Assembly: GCF_002886045.1 (NCBI RefSeq)
Contig: NZ_CP025791.1
Span: 3,363,001-3,427,000, forward strand
Reading direction: 5' to 3'
Source: Flavivirga eckloniae
Lineage (GTDB): Bacteria; Bacteroidota; Bacteroidia; Flavobacteriales; Flavobacteriaceae
Length of the DNA stretch: 64,000 bases
In this document: positions 48,267 to 56,841 of the stretch, one piece after another
Layout: each line of letters begins with the position of its first letter
Numbering within the stretch: position 1 is the first letter of the stretch
Notes under the pieces: generated by a model
Seen by the model: only the letters and a program-made list of their open reading frames with translations
Told to the model about the DNA's origin: nothing
Database searches by the model: none
Translations under genes and position numbers: made by a program

Positions 48267-51080
48267 ATGAAACTATTTTTACTTACTTTTTTATTGACTC
48301 CTCCTTATAATTCTTTATTATACGCACAACAGACCTTAATAAAAGGAAGTGTAAAAGATGGACACGCTTTTGAACCAATTCAAGACGTAACCATTACCAT
48401 TGAAGAAACTGACCAAACCACAAGGACCAATGCTTTAGGAGAATTCATTTTTTCTTCAAATATTCCATTAGGAGAACAGGTTTTAAGAATTTCAAAAGAA
48501 GGCTATAAAATAAAAAGATATCCAATAGTCGTTTATGAAAACCAAACCGTTAATATTACCGATATAACTTTGGAATTTGATCTATCTGAGCTTCAAGACC
48601 AATTTATTATAACACTGTCTGATGATGAACTTGATGACGAAACCATTGGATCAGATAATATCACCGGATTATTATCAGCCTCATTAGATGTATTTCAACG
48701 TACCGCAGCATTCGAATTCAGTTCTTCGTTTTTTAAATTAAGAGGTTTAGATTCGGGTCACGGTTCTGTTCTAATCAATGGTATCGAAATGAATAAAGCC
48801 TATAACGGGCGTCCACAATGGAGCAATTGGGGTGGATTAAACGACGTTACTCGAAACCAAGAACTCACCTCAGGGTTAACACCATCAAACTATACTTTCG
48901 GAGGGGTTCTGGGAACCACTAATATTAATACAAGAGCTTCACAAATGCGATCAGGAGGTCGTGTAACCTATTCGTCTTCTAATAGAAGTTATTCCAACAG
49001 ATTTATGGCTACCTATGCATCGGGTAGTTTAAAAAATAAATGGTCATATTCCCTGTCTTTAGGTAGACGCTGGGGGAATGAAGGCTATCAAGATGCTACA
49101 CTATACAGTTCGAACTCTTTTTTTACTTCCGTAGAAAAAGCCATTAACGACAGGCACAGTTTAAATATTACAGGGATTTATGCACCAAACAGAAGAGGAA
49201 AGTCGTCTCCAAATACTCAGGAAGTTTATAATTTAAAGGGAATAAGGTATAATGAGTATTGGGGATGGCAAGCCGGGGGAAAACGTAACTCACGCATTAA
49301 GGAGGTTGAAGAGCCTATAGTTATACTAAGTCATTATTGGAATATAAATAACAAAACAAAACTAAACACTAATATTGGTTACCAATTTGGAAAGTTAGGG
49401 AACAGTCGTTTAGCATATGGTGGTGCAAATCGTATTGAAAATACAGATGGAACGGTAGTTTTTGAGCGTGGAGGAAGTAATCCCAGTCCAACCTATTATC
49501 AAAAGCTTCCAAGCTATTTTGAAAGAAACTTTCCGAGCGATTTAGAATTTGCTTATGGTGCACAGCAAGCATTTTTAAACAGCGGACAAATTGATTGGCA
49601 ACAGATGTACGATGCCAATATGATCAGTGCCGCCCAAGGGCGACAGGCTACGTACATGTTATACGAAGACAGGGTAGACGATAATCAATTGACTATTAAT
49701 GCCATTTTAAGCAAAGAGTTAAATGACCATGTTTTATTTAATGCAGCGATAAACTACAAAAAGCTAAAATCTGAAAACTACGCCCAAGTTCTGGATCTTC
49801 TCGGTGGCAGTGGGTTTTTAAACGTAGATAGTTTTGATGGTGTGCAGTACGATTTAAAAACACCAAATAAGGTTTTGGGTAAAGGAGATGTTTACGGTTA
49901 CCATTATAATATGTTAGCCAATACCATGTCCGCTTATGCGCAGGCACAATTTACATACAACAGAATAGATTTTTTTGTGTCAGGTAGTTTAATCAATACG
50001 CGATACCAAAGAGAAGGGTTGTTTCAGCATGAAACGTTTCAAGATGACTCGTTAGGGAAAGGTGATAAATTATCTTTTACGGGCTTAGGGTTAAAAGCTG
50101 GTGCCACATATAAGATTACAGGCAAGCATGTATTGGATGTAAATGGAGGTTACATAACAAGACCACCTTCTATTCGTAATAGTTATACGAATTCCAGAGC
50201 CAATCATAATACAGTACCTAATATTTCCGAAGAAAAGATAATAACCTTAGATGCGAATTATATTTTCAGATCCTCTCTAATAAAAGCAAAAGTCACGGGT
50301 TTTTATACAAAGCTTGAAAACGCCAATGAAATCTCATTTTTCTTTGCAGATGGCATTGGGCATGTGATTGCCGAATCCGGAACACAACAATCCGGTAACG
50401 ACGATAACGAGTTTATTCAAGAAATACTTCAAGGCATAAATAAAAACCATATAGGTGTAGAGTTTGGAATAGAAGCACAAGTAACCCCAACTATAAAGTT
50501 AAAGGGAGCAGCCTCCGTGGGGCAATATACCTATGCCAATAATCCGGATTTATATCTGTCTTCAGATAGGTTCGAAAACCTCTATTTAGGAACTTCAAAA
50601 CTTAAATATTATAAACTATCTGTAGGACCACATCAGGCTTACTCGTTAGGGTTCGAGTATCGCGACCCTGGGTATTGGTGGTTTGGAGCCACTGCAAATC
50701 TTTTTAGCAAAACCTATGCAGACATTAGTCCATTAACTAGAACCGATAATTTTTTTAAAGATGATGACGGGCTGCCATTTATAGATTATGATGTAACTAT
50801 AGCCAAAGTATTACTACGCCAAGAAACTTTCAAGGACTATATGGTTGTAAACCTTGTAGGAGGCAAATCATGGCGTATCCAGCAATACTACCTTGGTTTT
50901 TTTGCAAGTATTAATAATGTTTTAAATGAAGTTTTTAAAACAGGTGGTTTTGAACAAGGCAGGAATGCAAACTACAGACAATTAAGAGACGATAAAGCTT
51001 TAAGCAAACCTGTTTTTGGATCTAAATATTGGTACGGAAGAGGCGCGACCTATTTTTTAAACATGTATGTTAAATTTTAG
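48267..51080 (+). CDS. TonB-dependent receptor paired with a DUF5689 protein
   Basis: A 937-residue outer-membrane receptor. Signal peptide to about residue 20 (LLYAQ), CarboxypepD_reg-like domain (IKGSVKDGHAFEPIQDVTIT), plug with FKLRGLDSGHGSVLINGIEM and PQWSNWGGLNDV, and a barrel ending TYFLNMYVKF. The plug motif NGxxxN...WSNWxG is shared with the receptors at 22526 and 43401, so all three belong to one SusD-less subfamily. The DUF5689 lipoprotein gene follows after 153 nt, with a hairpin between. The ligand may be a nucleic-acid or phosphate compound given the divergent nuclease (inference). Confidence 0.9.
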   Translation: MKLFLLTFLLTPPYNSLLYAQQTLIKGSVKDGHAFEPIQDVTITIEETDQTTRTNALGEFIFSSNIPLGEQVLRISKEGYKIKRYPIVVYENQTVNITDITLEFDLSELQDQFIITLSDDELDDETIGSDNITGLLSASLDVFQRTAAFEFSSSFFKLRGLDSGHGSVLINGIEMNKAYNGRPQWSNWGGLNDVTRNQELTSGLTPSNYTFGGVLGTTNINTRASQMRSGGRVTYSSSNRSYSNRFMATYASGSLKNKWSYSLSLGRRWGNEGYQDATLYSSNSFFTSVEKAINDRHSLNITGIYAPNRRGKSSPNTQEVYNLKGIRYNEYWGWQAGGKRNSRIKEVEEPIVILSHYWNINNKTKLNTNIGYQFGKLGNSRLAYGGANRIENTDGTVVFERGGSNPSPTYYQKLPSYFERNFPSDLEFAYGAQQAFLNSGQIDWQQMYDANMISAAQGRQATYMLYEDRVDDNQLTINAILSKELNDHVLFNAAINYKKLKSENYAQVLDLLGGSGFLNVDSFDGVQYDLKTPNKVLGKGDVYGYHYNMLANTMSAYAQAQFTYNRIDFFVSGSLINTRYQREGLFQHETFQDDSLGKGDKLSFTGLGLKAGATYKITGKHVLDVNGGYITRPPSIRNSYTNSRANHNTVPNISEEKIITLDANYIFRSSLIKAKVTGFYTKLENANEISFFFADGIGHVIAESGTQQSGNDDNEFIQEILQGINKNHIGVEFGIEAQVTPTIKLKGAASVGQYTYANNPDLYLSSDRFENLYLGTSKLKYYKLSVGPHQAYSLGFEYRDPGYWWFGATANLFSKTYADISPLTRTDNFFKDDDGLPFIDYDVTIAKVLLRQETFKDYMVVNLVGGKSWRIQQYYLGFFASINNVLNEVFKTGGFEQGRNANYRQLRDDKALSKPVFGSKYWYGRGATYFLNMYVKF

Positions 51081-51109
51081 TTCATGACAAAAATTAAAAT
51101 ATTGTATCC

Positions 51110-51173
51110 TCGAGCGCAGTCGAGAGGTTTTTTATTGCGAGTTGTAAAAAAAGAAGGTCTCGACTGCGCTCGA
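51110..51173 (+). repeat. Long hairpin between the receptor and the DUF5689 gene
   Basis: A perfect 16-nt inverted repeat has tcgagcgcagtcgaga (51110-51125) and its complement at 51158-51173, with an AT-rich loop containing T and A runs. The arm sequence is related to the flavobacterial gcgcagtcga-type intergenic repeats. It may also attenuate transcription between the two genes. Confidence 0.7.
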
Positions 51174-51233
51174 CCAGACATTCAGAACTTGTGTTAAGTT
51201 TTGTAAAACATTATTAAGCTTTAATCAAGACTA

Positions 51234-52667
51234 ATGAATCAAATAAATAAGCTTTTAATCTTAAGTATGATTACTATGGGTTTCTCTTGTGTAAATGATG
51301 ATGAATATAGCATTCCAAACCCAGATGGAACCGGGGATATAGTCATTCCTGAAAATCAGTTAATAACCTTTAAAGCCGTTTATGAGCGGTATAAGCAGGC
51401 ATTAAACAATGGGCACTTCGTTGCAGTTATAGAAGAAGATTTATATATAGAAGGCTATGTGATATCAAGTGATCAGGCAGGGAATTTTTTTGAAGAACTC
51501 ATAATTCAAAATAAAACAGACGATAGTAATCCAGATCACGATCCAAGATTAGGGCTTAAATTAAAGGTGAATGTTGGAAACCTTTCCGATACCTACGAGT
51601 TTGGAAGAAAAGTATATGTTAAGCTAAAAGGCTTAACCATTGGCGAGTCTCGAGGTGTTTTAGCCATAGGCAGAGGCGAAGACCCTAAAATAGAACAAAT
51701 ACAAGAATTTGAATACCGAAATATTATAATAAGAACCCCGGAGGTTGCTGTAATTACTCCTAAGATTAATTCATTAATTCATTTAACTGAAACTGATGAA
51801 AGTACATTGATTCAATTAGATAACTTGCAAATAAATAGGTTTAATTTAGGGCTTTCCTATGCAGGTGAATCTACAGACGATTTTGATGGTTTAAGAGTTT
51901 TAGAAAATTGCGAATCCGGGGCTTCTATTGTATTACAAACAAGCACTTTTTCAAGTTTTAAATCGCTACCGCTACCACAACAAAAAGGGAGTGTACAAGG
52001 TATTTTAAGCAGAGACTATAAGAATCGTTTTAATGTGCTAATTCTTAATAGTTCGTCCGATATAACTTTTAATCAGGACGAGCGTTGCGATCCTCTGGAA
52101 TTAGATTGCGGATTAGCTCCAACACTTGGAAGTGGAAATTTGTTTTACGAAGATTTCGAATCACAAAAAAACAATAAGTTAATAACCGGAAATGGCTGGA
52201 CTAATTACATAGAAGCTGGTAACAAAGGATGGGAAGCCTATTCTACAAAATCAACCAATGCATCCTTAGGAAGATCGGCCAGGTTTAAATCAGCAAGTTC
52301 AGGCGATAACAGTAATATAGGATGGCTAATAACACCTGCCATTAATCTGGATACACAAGAAGGCGAAACCTTACGCTTTAAAACCTCTAACAGTTTAGCA
52401 GACAGTAGTTACCTAGAAGTGTTGTATGCTTTAGATTGGGATGGTACAGAAACCAATATAACTTCTGCAACCTGGAGTGTACTATCTGCGGCTTATGTAG
52501 TAAAAGATACCGACTCTTTTGTGCCTTGGTTTAATTCGGGAAGCGTGGATTTATCCTGTATTACAGGTACAGTACATATTGCTTTTAAATATACAGGTAG
52601 TGGTCATGAAACCTTTGATGGAGTCTACGAGTTGGACGAGGTTAGCATTGATTGTTCTCTTCCTTAA
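51234..52667 (+). CDS. DUF5689 domain-containing surface lipoprotein
   Basis: A 477-residue lipoprotein, lipobox C19 (MGFSC). The DUF5689 region is about 30-290 (IVIPENQLITFKAVYERYKQ, YIEGYVISSDQAGNFFEELI, YVKLKGLTIGESRGVLAIGR), with an OB-like beta fold suggested by the family. The C-terminal part (about 305-477, LFYEDFESQKNNKLITGNGW ... GVYELDEVSIDC) resembles a choice-of-anchor/jelly-roll adhesion domain. It could be the SusD-like partner for the upstream receptor. Function not established in the literature I know. Confidence 0.86.
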   Translation: MNQINKLLILSMITMGFSCVNDDEYSIPNPDGTGDIVIPENQLITFKAVYERYKQALNNGHFVAVIEEDLYIEGYVISSDQAGNFFEELIIQNKTDDSNPDHDPRLGLKLKVNVGNLSDTYEFGRKVYVKLKGLTIGESRGVLAIGRGEDPKIEQIQEFEYRNIIIRTPEVAVITPKINSLIHLTETDESTLIQLDNLQINRFNLGLSYAGESTDDFDGLRVLENCESGASIVLQTSTFSSFKSLPLPQQKGSVQGILSRDYKNRFNVLILNSSSDITFNQDERCDPLELDCGLAPTLGSGNLFYEDFESQKNNKLITGNGWTNYIEAGNKGWEAYSTKSTNASLGRSARFKSASSGDNSNIGWLITPAINLDTQEGETLRFKTSNSLADSSYLEVLYALDWDGTETNITSATWSVLSAAYVVKDTDSFVPWFNSGSVDLSCITGTVHIAFKYTGSGHETFDGVYELDEVSIDCSLP

Positions 52668-52990
52668 GAATACCTAGAAACGATCCCAAACCCAAATATT
52701 AGTCAAGTTTTGAATGGGGCTCTTTTGTTGTAGGATGTCGCGTTTTCAATCAAGCTTTACTTAGTCATTTAACTGCAGTCAATGCTTTGCGTTGTAATCG
52801 CTTGATTACTATGTGCATGTTGATAAAAAAATAGAATGATTTTTTGTATTTGTAAATATTTACTCTAAATTAGATGCAGAAACTTCTCTCTAATTATAAG
52901 ATTTAACTTATATTCTAACAACTATTATAGCAGCGAGTATTAATCATTTTAAGGCTTTATAAAGCTTGTATATAATTAATAATTAAACTT
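52668..52990. other. Upstream region of the PLD-GMC gene cluster
   Basis: No gene is visible. There is an inverted repeat aatcaagc (52748-52755) / gcttgatt (52800-52807) and a near-palindrome aaggctttataaagctt (52951-52967) just before the next start at 52991. The latter could be an operator. AT-rich sequence near 52840-52860 (gtatttgtaaatattt) only partly fits a -7 box. Confidence 0.4.
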
Positions 52991-54598
52991 ATGAGATTAA
53001 AGAATGAAGTAAATGGAGTTTCATTGCATGTAATAGCTGGAACCCATGTTGTACTACTATGTTTAGATGTAAACGAAACGGCAAGAAAAGAGTTGTTGGG
53101 CTTTACGTTTGTACGCAAAAACACCGCAACTGGAGAAGTAAAACCCCTTAAAGGTTTTAAACAATTTAAAGAAAATGCGAGTAAAAGCGACACCGAATTA
53201 ATTCAAGCTTTTCTTTGGGGCGATTATACCGCAGAACCCAATACCAACTATGAGTATACAGCAACACCTGTTTACCGAACTCCCGAAAACAAAAAAAATG
53301 GTAGCGAAATTAAAATAGAAATTACAACTGAGAACCCAGATAAGGGTAAACATGGTGTCTTTTTTAACAGAGGAACAGTTGGGCAGGCATATGCTAGAAA
53401 ATTTAAGAATAAAAACCCCGATAAAGTTCCAAATAATGAAGCATATCATTGGCTTTCCAGAGGATTGGAGGAAGCCATGCTCGCATTTATAGCAGAAGCA
53501 AAGGGAAAAGATTATTCGTTACGTGTTGCTGCTTACGAGTTTGATTATGTACCGGTTATTCAAGCGTTGTATGATGCTTCAAAAAGAGGGGCAGATGTTA
53601 AAATTGTATACGACCATTCAAAAGCGGGCCCTTGGGAAAGTACAAATAAGGCTATAGCTAATGTTCCAGGAGTTGAAAAGTTAATGATTCCCAGAAAATC
53701 GAACTCATCCATAAAACATAATAAATACATCGTACTACTCCATAAAGGAAAACCGAAAGAAGTATGGATGGGATCTACCAATTTTACTAGAGGAGGCATT
53801 TTTGGGCAATCCAATGTAGGGCATATAGTAAGAGACGAAGCTATAGCAGAAGCTTATTTGGAATATTGGACACGACTTTCCAAAGATCCTGACTTGAAAG
53901 AAATTCGCCCATTAAATGAAAGTCATACACCAACTCCTAACGGAAGTTTACCAAAAGGAATCACTCCTATTTTTAGCCCAAGACCAGATTTAAGCGTTCT
54001 GGATTGGTACGGAAAACAAATAGAAGATGCAAAAGAATCTATTGGATTTACAGCAGCTTTTGGAGTGAATCAAGACTTCGCCGATATAATGAGTAAAGAA
54101 GACGAATCGCTTCGTTACATTTTATTAGAGCATGAAGGAAAAACATTCAACGATTTTAAAGATACACCTAACAATAGAATTGCTTTAGGGGCTATACTTA
54201 ATGATCAGGAAATAAAAGAAGAAGGTTTAAAAAATTGGGAGGCCGAGCATCTTACAGGCTTAAACGACCATGTTAAATATTTACATACAAAATACCTTTT
54301 TGTAGATCCGTTAACAGACGATCCAATACTCATCACAGGATCGGCTAACTTTTCCAAAGCATCTACGCAAAGCAATGATGAGAATATGATTATCGTTCGT
54401 GGCGATACTAACGTCGTGGATGTTTATCTCACAGAATTTGTCCGTCTTTTTAATCATTATGAATTTCGCGATCAATTAGCCAATAATGGTTTAGATGAGG
54501 TTTATTTCAGTGATTATCTAGCAACAGATAATTCCTGGACCAACATCTATTTCAAAAAAGGAACACAGCATTATAGAGAGCGAGAACTCTTCAGTTAA
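52991..54598 (+). CDS. Phospholipase D-like protein with one degenerate HKD motif
   Basis: A 535-residue cytoplasmic-looking protein (no signal peptide). An N-terminal beta domain (about 1-110) precedes two PLD repeats. The first has H243-x-K245 but Leu at 250, where the HxKx4D motif expects Asp, followed by VWMGSTNFTRGG. The second is complete (H432, K434, D439, then ITGSANFSKAS). PLD enzymes act on phosphodiesters such as phospholipids or nucleic acid. The degenerate first motif leaves activity uncertain. It heads the cluster running to about 60.1 kb; the next gene is 48 nt downstream. Substrate unknown. Confidence 0.87.
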   Translation: MRLKNEVNGVSLHVIAGTHVVLLCLDVNETARKELLGFTFVRKNTATGEVKPLKGFKQFKENASKSDTELIQAFLWGDYTAEPNTNYEYTATPVYRTPENKKNGSEIKIEITTENPDKGKHGVFFNRGTVGQAYARKFKNKNPDKVPNNEAYHWLSRGLEEAMLAFIAEAKGKDYSLRVAAYEFDYVPVIQALYDASKRGADVKIVYDHSKAGPWESTNKAIANVPGVEKLMIPRKSNSSIKHNKYIVLLHKGKPKEVWMGSTNFTRGGIFGQSNVGHIVRDEAIAEAYLEYWTRLSKDPDLKEIRPLNESHTPTPNGSLPKGITPIFSPRPDLSVLDWYGKQIEDAKESIGFTAAFGVNQDFADIMSKEDESLRYILLEHEGKTFNDFKDTPNNRIALGAILNDQEIKEEGLKNWEAEHLTGLNDHVKYLHTKYLFVDPLTDDPILITGSANFSKASTQSNDENMIIVRGDTNVVDVYLTEFVRLFNHYEFRDQLANNGLDEVYFSDYLATDNSWTNIYFKKGTQHYRERELFS

Positions 54599-54646
54599 TA
54601 ATAGCTTTCAAATAAACACATATTAAACCTTATAAAAACGCACCTT

Positions 54647-55204
54647 ATGAATGAAGAACTCACTTCTATTGGAGGTCCAGTATGTAATGAAAAACTCCCG
54701 GCTAGTTTAATCTTTGCAGAAGGGCAACACCTTACACATCAAAATAAAGAGGCCTTATGGGATATTTTTGAAGCCATAGGTAAAAACTGGTCTAACACTA
54801 TTTACGATTCTAATAATCAACGAAGTTCTTGGTATGAAATGCTAAAAGCAAAAACCGAAAACGCACCTAACTATGCAGGCGAATATGTAAATGCCATTTA
54901 TGTTTTAAATGAGTTATATAGTATGTATGGTAAGGACGAAGCCTTTAAAAAACTGTTTTTTGAAAGTGGTGTAGATAATAGCGCACCACCAACAACACGA
55001 TTAGCGCATTGCAAAATTTACGTGGTTAACGAATTTATTAGAATGCAAATTACCGCTGGCGGATTTAAGAGTTGGGGTACAAAATACGGAGGCGAGCAAG
55101 CAAGGAATTATCACGGATTCTTGGGAGGAACACGTTACAACCGCATTCCAAGAGTGCGTGAGTATGATCCAGAGACTACTAATTCAAAAAACGATGACGC
55201 ATGA
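54647..55204 (+). CDS. Unknown protein co-translated with a GMC oxidoreductase
   Basis: I do not recognise this 185-residue protein. It has no signal peptide or membrane segment and is probably mostly helical (ALWDIFEAIGKNW, YVNAIYVLNELYSMYGKDE, LAHCKIYVVNEFIRMQITAG). The C-terminal third is rich in Gly/Tyr/Arg (YGGEQARNYHGFLGGTRYN). Two Cys residues are present (VCNEK, AHCKI). Its stop overlaps the GMC start (ATGA at 55201-55204), so it is likely a partner or small subunit of that oxidoreductase. That relation is inferred only from gene order. Confidence 0.75.
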   Translation: MNEELTSIGGPVCNEKLPASLIFAEGQHLTHQNKEALWDIFEAIGKNWSNTIYDSNNQRSSWYEMLKAKTENAPNYAGEYVNAIYVLNELYSMYGKDEAFKKLFFESGVDNSAPPTTRLAHCKIYVVNEFIRMQITAGGFKSWGTKYGGEQARNYHGFLGGTRYNRIPRVREYDPETTNSKNDDA

Positions 55205-56841
55205 AAAACCAATATGATTATGTAATAGTTGGAGCTGGAGTTGCCGCTGCCACTATTGCAAAAGGATTACTAGAACATAAACACGATACGTCTATATTAA
55301 TTTTAGAAGCAGGACCAGAAATTATAGCAAAAGACAGGCGCTTTTGGTGGGACTATATTACACGTGGCGAAAGGCCGTATACGTTCACCTACGATCAAAA
55401 ATTTGAAGCAGATTCTACAGGGAATATCGAATATCAAACCGATGGTGTTCGCGTAAAAGCCTATGGAGGATCTACCATGCACTGGGGTGCTTGGTGCTTA
55501 CGCTTCAGACCAGAAGATTTTAACCTTCATACCAATACAGGTGAAGGCGCCGATTGGCCTATTAACTACGAAGACTTAGAATCATACTATAACGACGCTG
55601 AAGCATTTTTATCTGTTTGTGGAGACGATAATGCAAATTGGATACCAAGATCGAAACCCTATCCCGTACCTCCTTTTGAATGGACCGCGGCAGATGGTGC
55701 CATGATAGAAGCATGGGAGCAACTAGATGTGGTTTATCAAGATGGCGATATAGATCCGGGGACAAAAACAAAAATAAAATCTGGAAAAATGCCAATTGCA
55801 CGTTACCGAAAGTGTATGACCACGGGAACTTGTAAATACTGTCCCATAGGAGGGCGTTTTAACGCACAATATGTATTAGACGATTTAAAAAACGATACCC
55901 GATTTATCAATTTTGAAGTTCGAGTAAATGCACCGGTACATAAAGTGAATGCTTCGAGCAAATCAAAAATAGAATCTGTAACATATACAGACAATTTAAA
56001 CGGAAAAAAACATACCGTATACGGAGATACCATAATCTTAGCTTCGGGAGCATATAATGTACCAAAACTGTTAAGAGCCTCAAAAAATGAATTTTGGCAA
56101 GATGGTATAGGCAACGACTATGATTTAGTAGGACGTTTTGTGGTATCGCACTCTATGCTCAATGTTGTTGGTAAAGCCAAATCAAATCCTAACGGATGGT
56201 TTCAGGAATATGACTTCCCTACCCTAATGTCTCATAGTTATAATACCAAAGAGCATCAAAAAAAGGGCAAGATTTTTATGTTTAAAAACCGTACCACTCC
56301 AAATGTCGATATCGCTCAATTAATGATAGAGGGAAAAACCAGAGAAGAAATAGATGAGATTGTTTACGGAGAAATGACCATTAATCTTCAAGCCTTTTTA
56401 GAAGAAAAAGGGAAATTTAGTAATAGACTAGAAGCAAAACCGGGAGTAGATCGTTTTGGTCTGCCTCTAACCACAGTGCACTTTAGTAGAACGGATGAGG
56501 AAATGAAAAATGCCAATGATCGCTTAAGATTATTGGAGCAGGTTATTGAAAAAATGGGCTTAGAAGTAACCTCCTCCCGTATCGACAAACCAGGAGGACA
56601 TCATACCACAGGAACGGCTCGTATGGGTACTAGTCCAGAGAATAGCGTAACCGATAAATTTATGAAGGTGCACGATACCGATAACTTGTATGTATGCTCA
56701 AATGCCGCTTTCCCAACTGGAAGTGCTGTAAACCCTACACTTACCCTCACGGCAATGGCTTTTAGGTTAGTAGAACATTTAAAAAAAACCAACCAAATTA
56801 AATCAAAAATAGAAGATGTTAACACAGTCGACACAATATAA
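55201..56841 (+). CDS. GMC-family FAD-dependent oxidoreductase
   Basis: A 546-residue flavoprotein. The FAD Rossmann motif is at the N-terminus (YVIVGAGVAAATIAKGLLEH, then ILILEAGPE). GMC signatures are YGGSTMHWGAW near 97 and the C-terminal block GGHHTTGTARMG (H467, H468) with NAAFPTGSAVNPTLTLTAMA. The substrate domain carries an unusual Cys cluster, C205, C211 and C214 (KCMTTGTCKYCPIGGRF). Members oxidise alcohols or sugars; the acceptor and substrate are unknown here. It overlaps the genes on both sides (4 nt and 26 nt), so it is translated in one block with them. Confidence 0.92.
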   Translation: MKNQYDYVIVGAGVAAATIAKGLLEHKHDTSILILEAGPEIIAKDRRFWWDYITRGERPYTFTYDQKFEADSTGNIEYQTDGVRVKAYGGSTMHWGAWCLRFRPEDFNLHTNTGEGADWPINYEDLESYYNDAEAFLSVCGDDNANWIPRSKPYPVPPFEWTAADGAMIEAWEQLDVVYQDGDIDPGTKTKIKSGKMPIARYRKCMTTGTCKYCPIGGRFNAQYVLDDLKNDTRFINFEVRVNAPVHKVNASSKSKIESVTYTDNLNGKKHTVYGDTIILASGAYNVPKLLRASKNEFWQDGIGNDYDLVGRFVVSHSMLNVVGKAKSNPNGWFQEYDFPTLMSHSYNTKEHQKKGKIFMFKNRTTPNVDIAQLMIEGKTREEIDEIVYGEMTINLQAFLEEKGKFSNRLEAKPGVDRFGLPLTTVHFSRTDEEMKNANDRLRLLEQVIEKMGLEVTSSRIDKPGGHHTTGTARMGTSPENSVTDKFMKVHDTDNLYVCSNAAFPTGSAVNPTLTLTAMAFRLVEHLKKTNQIKSKIEDVNTVDTI

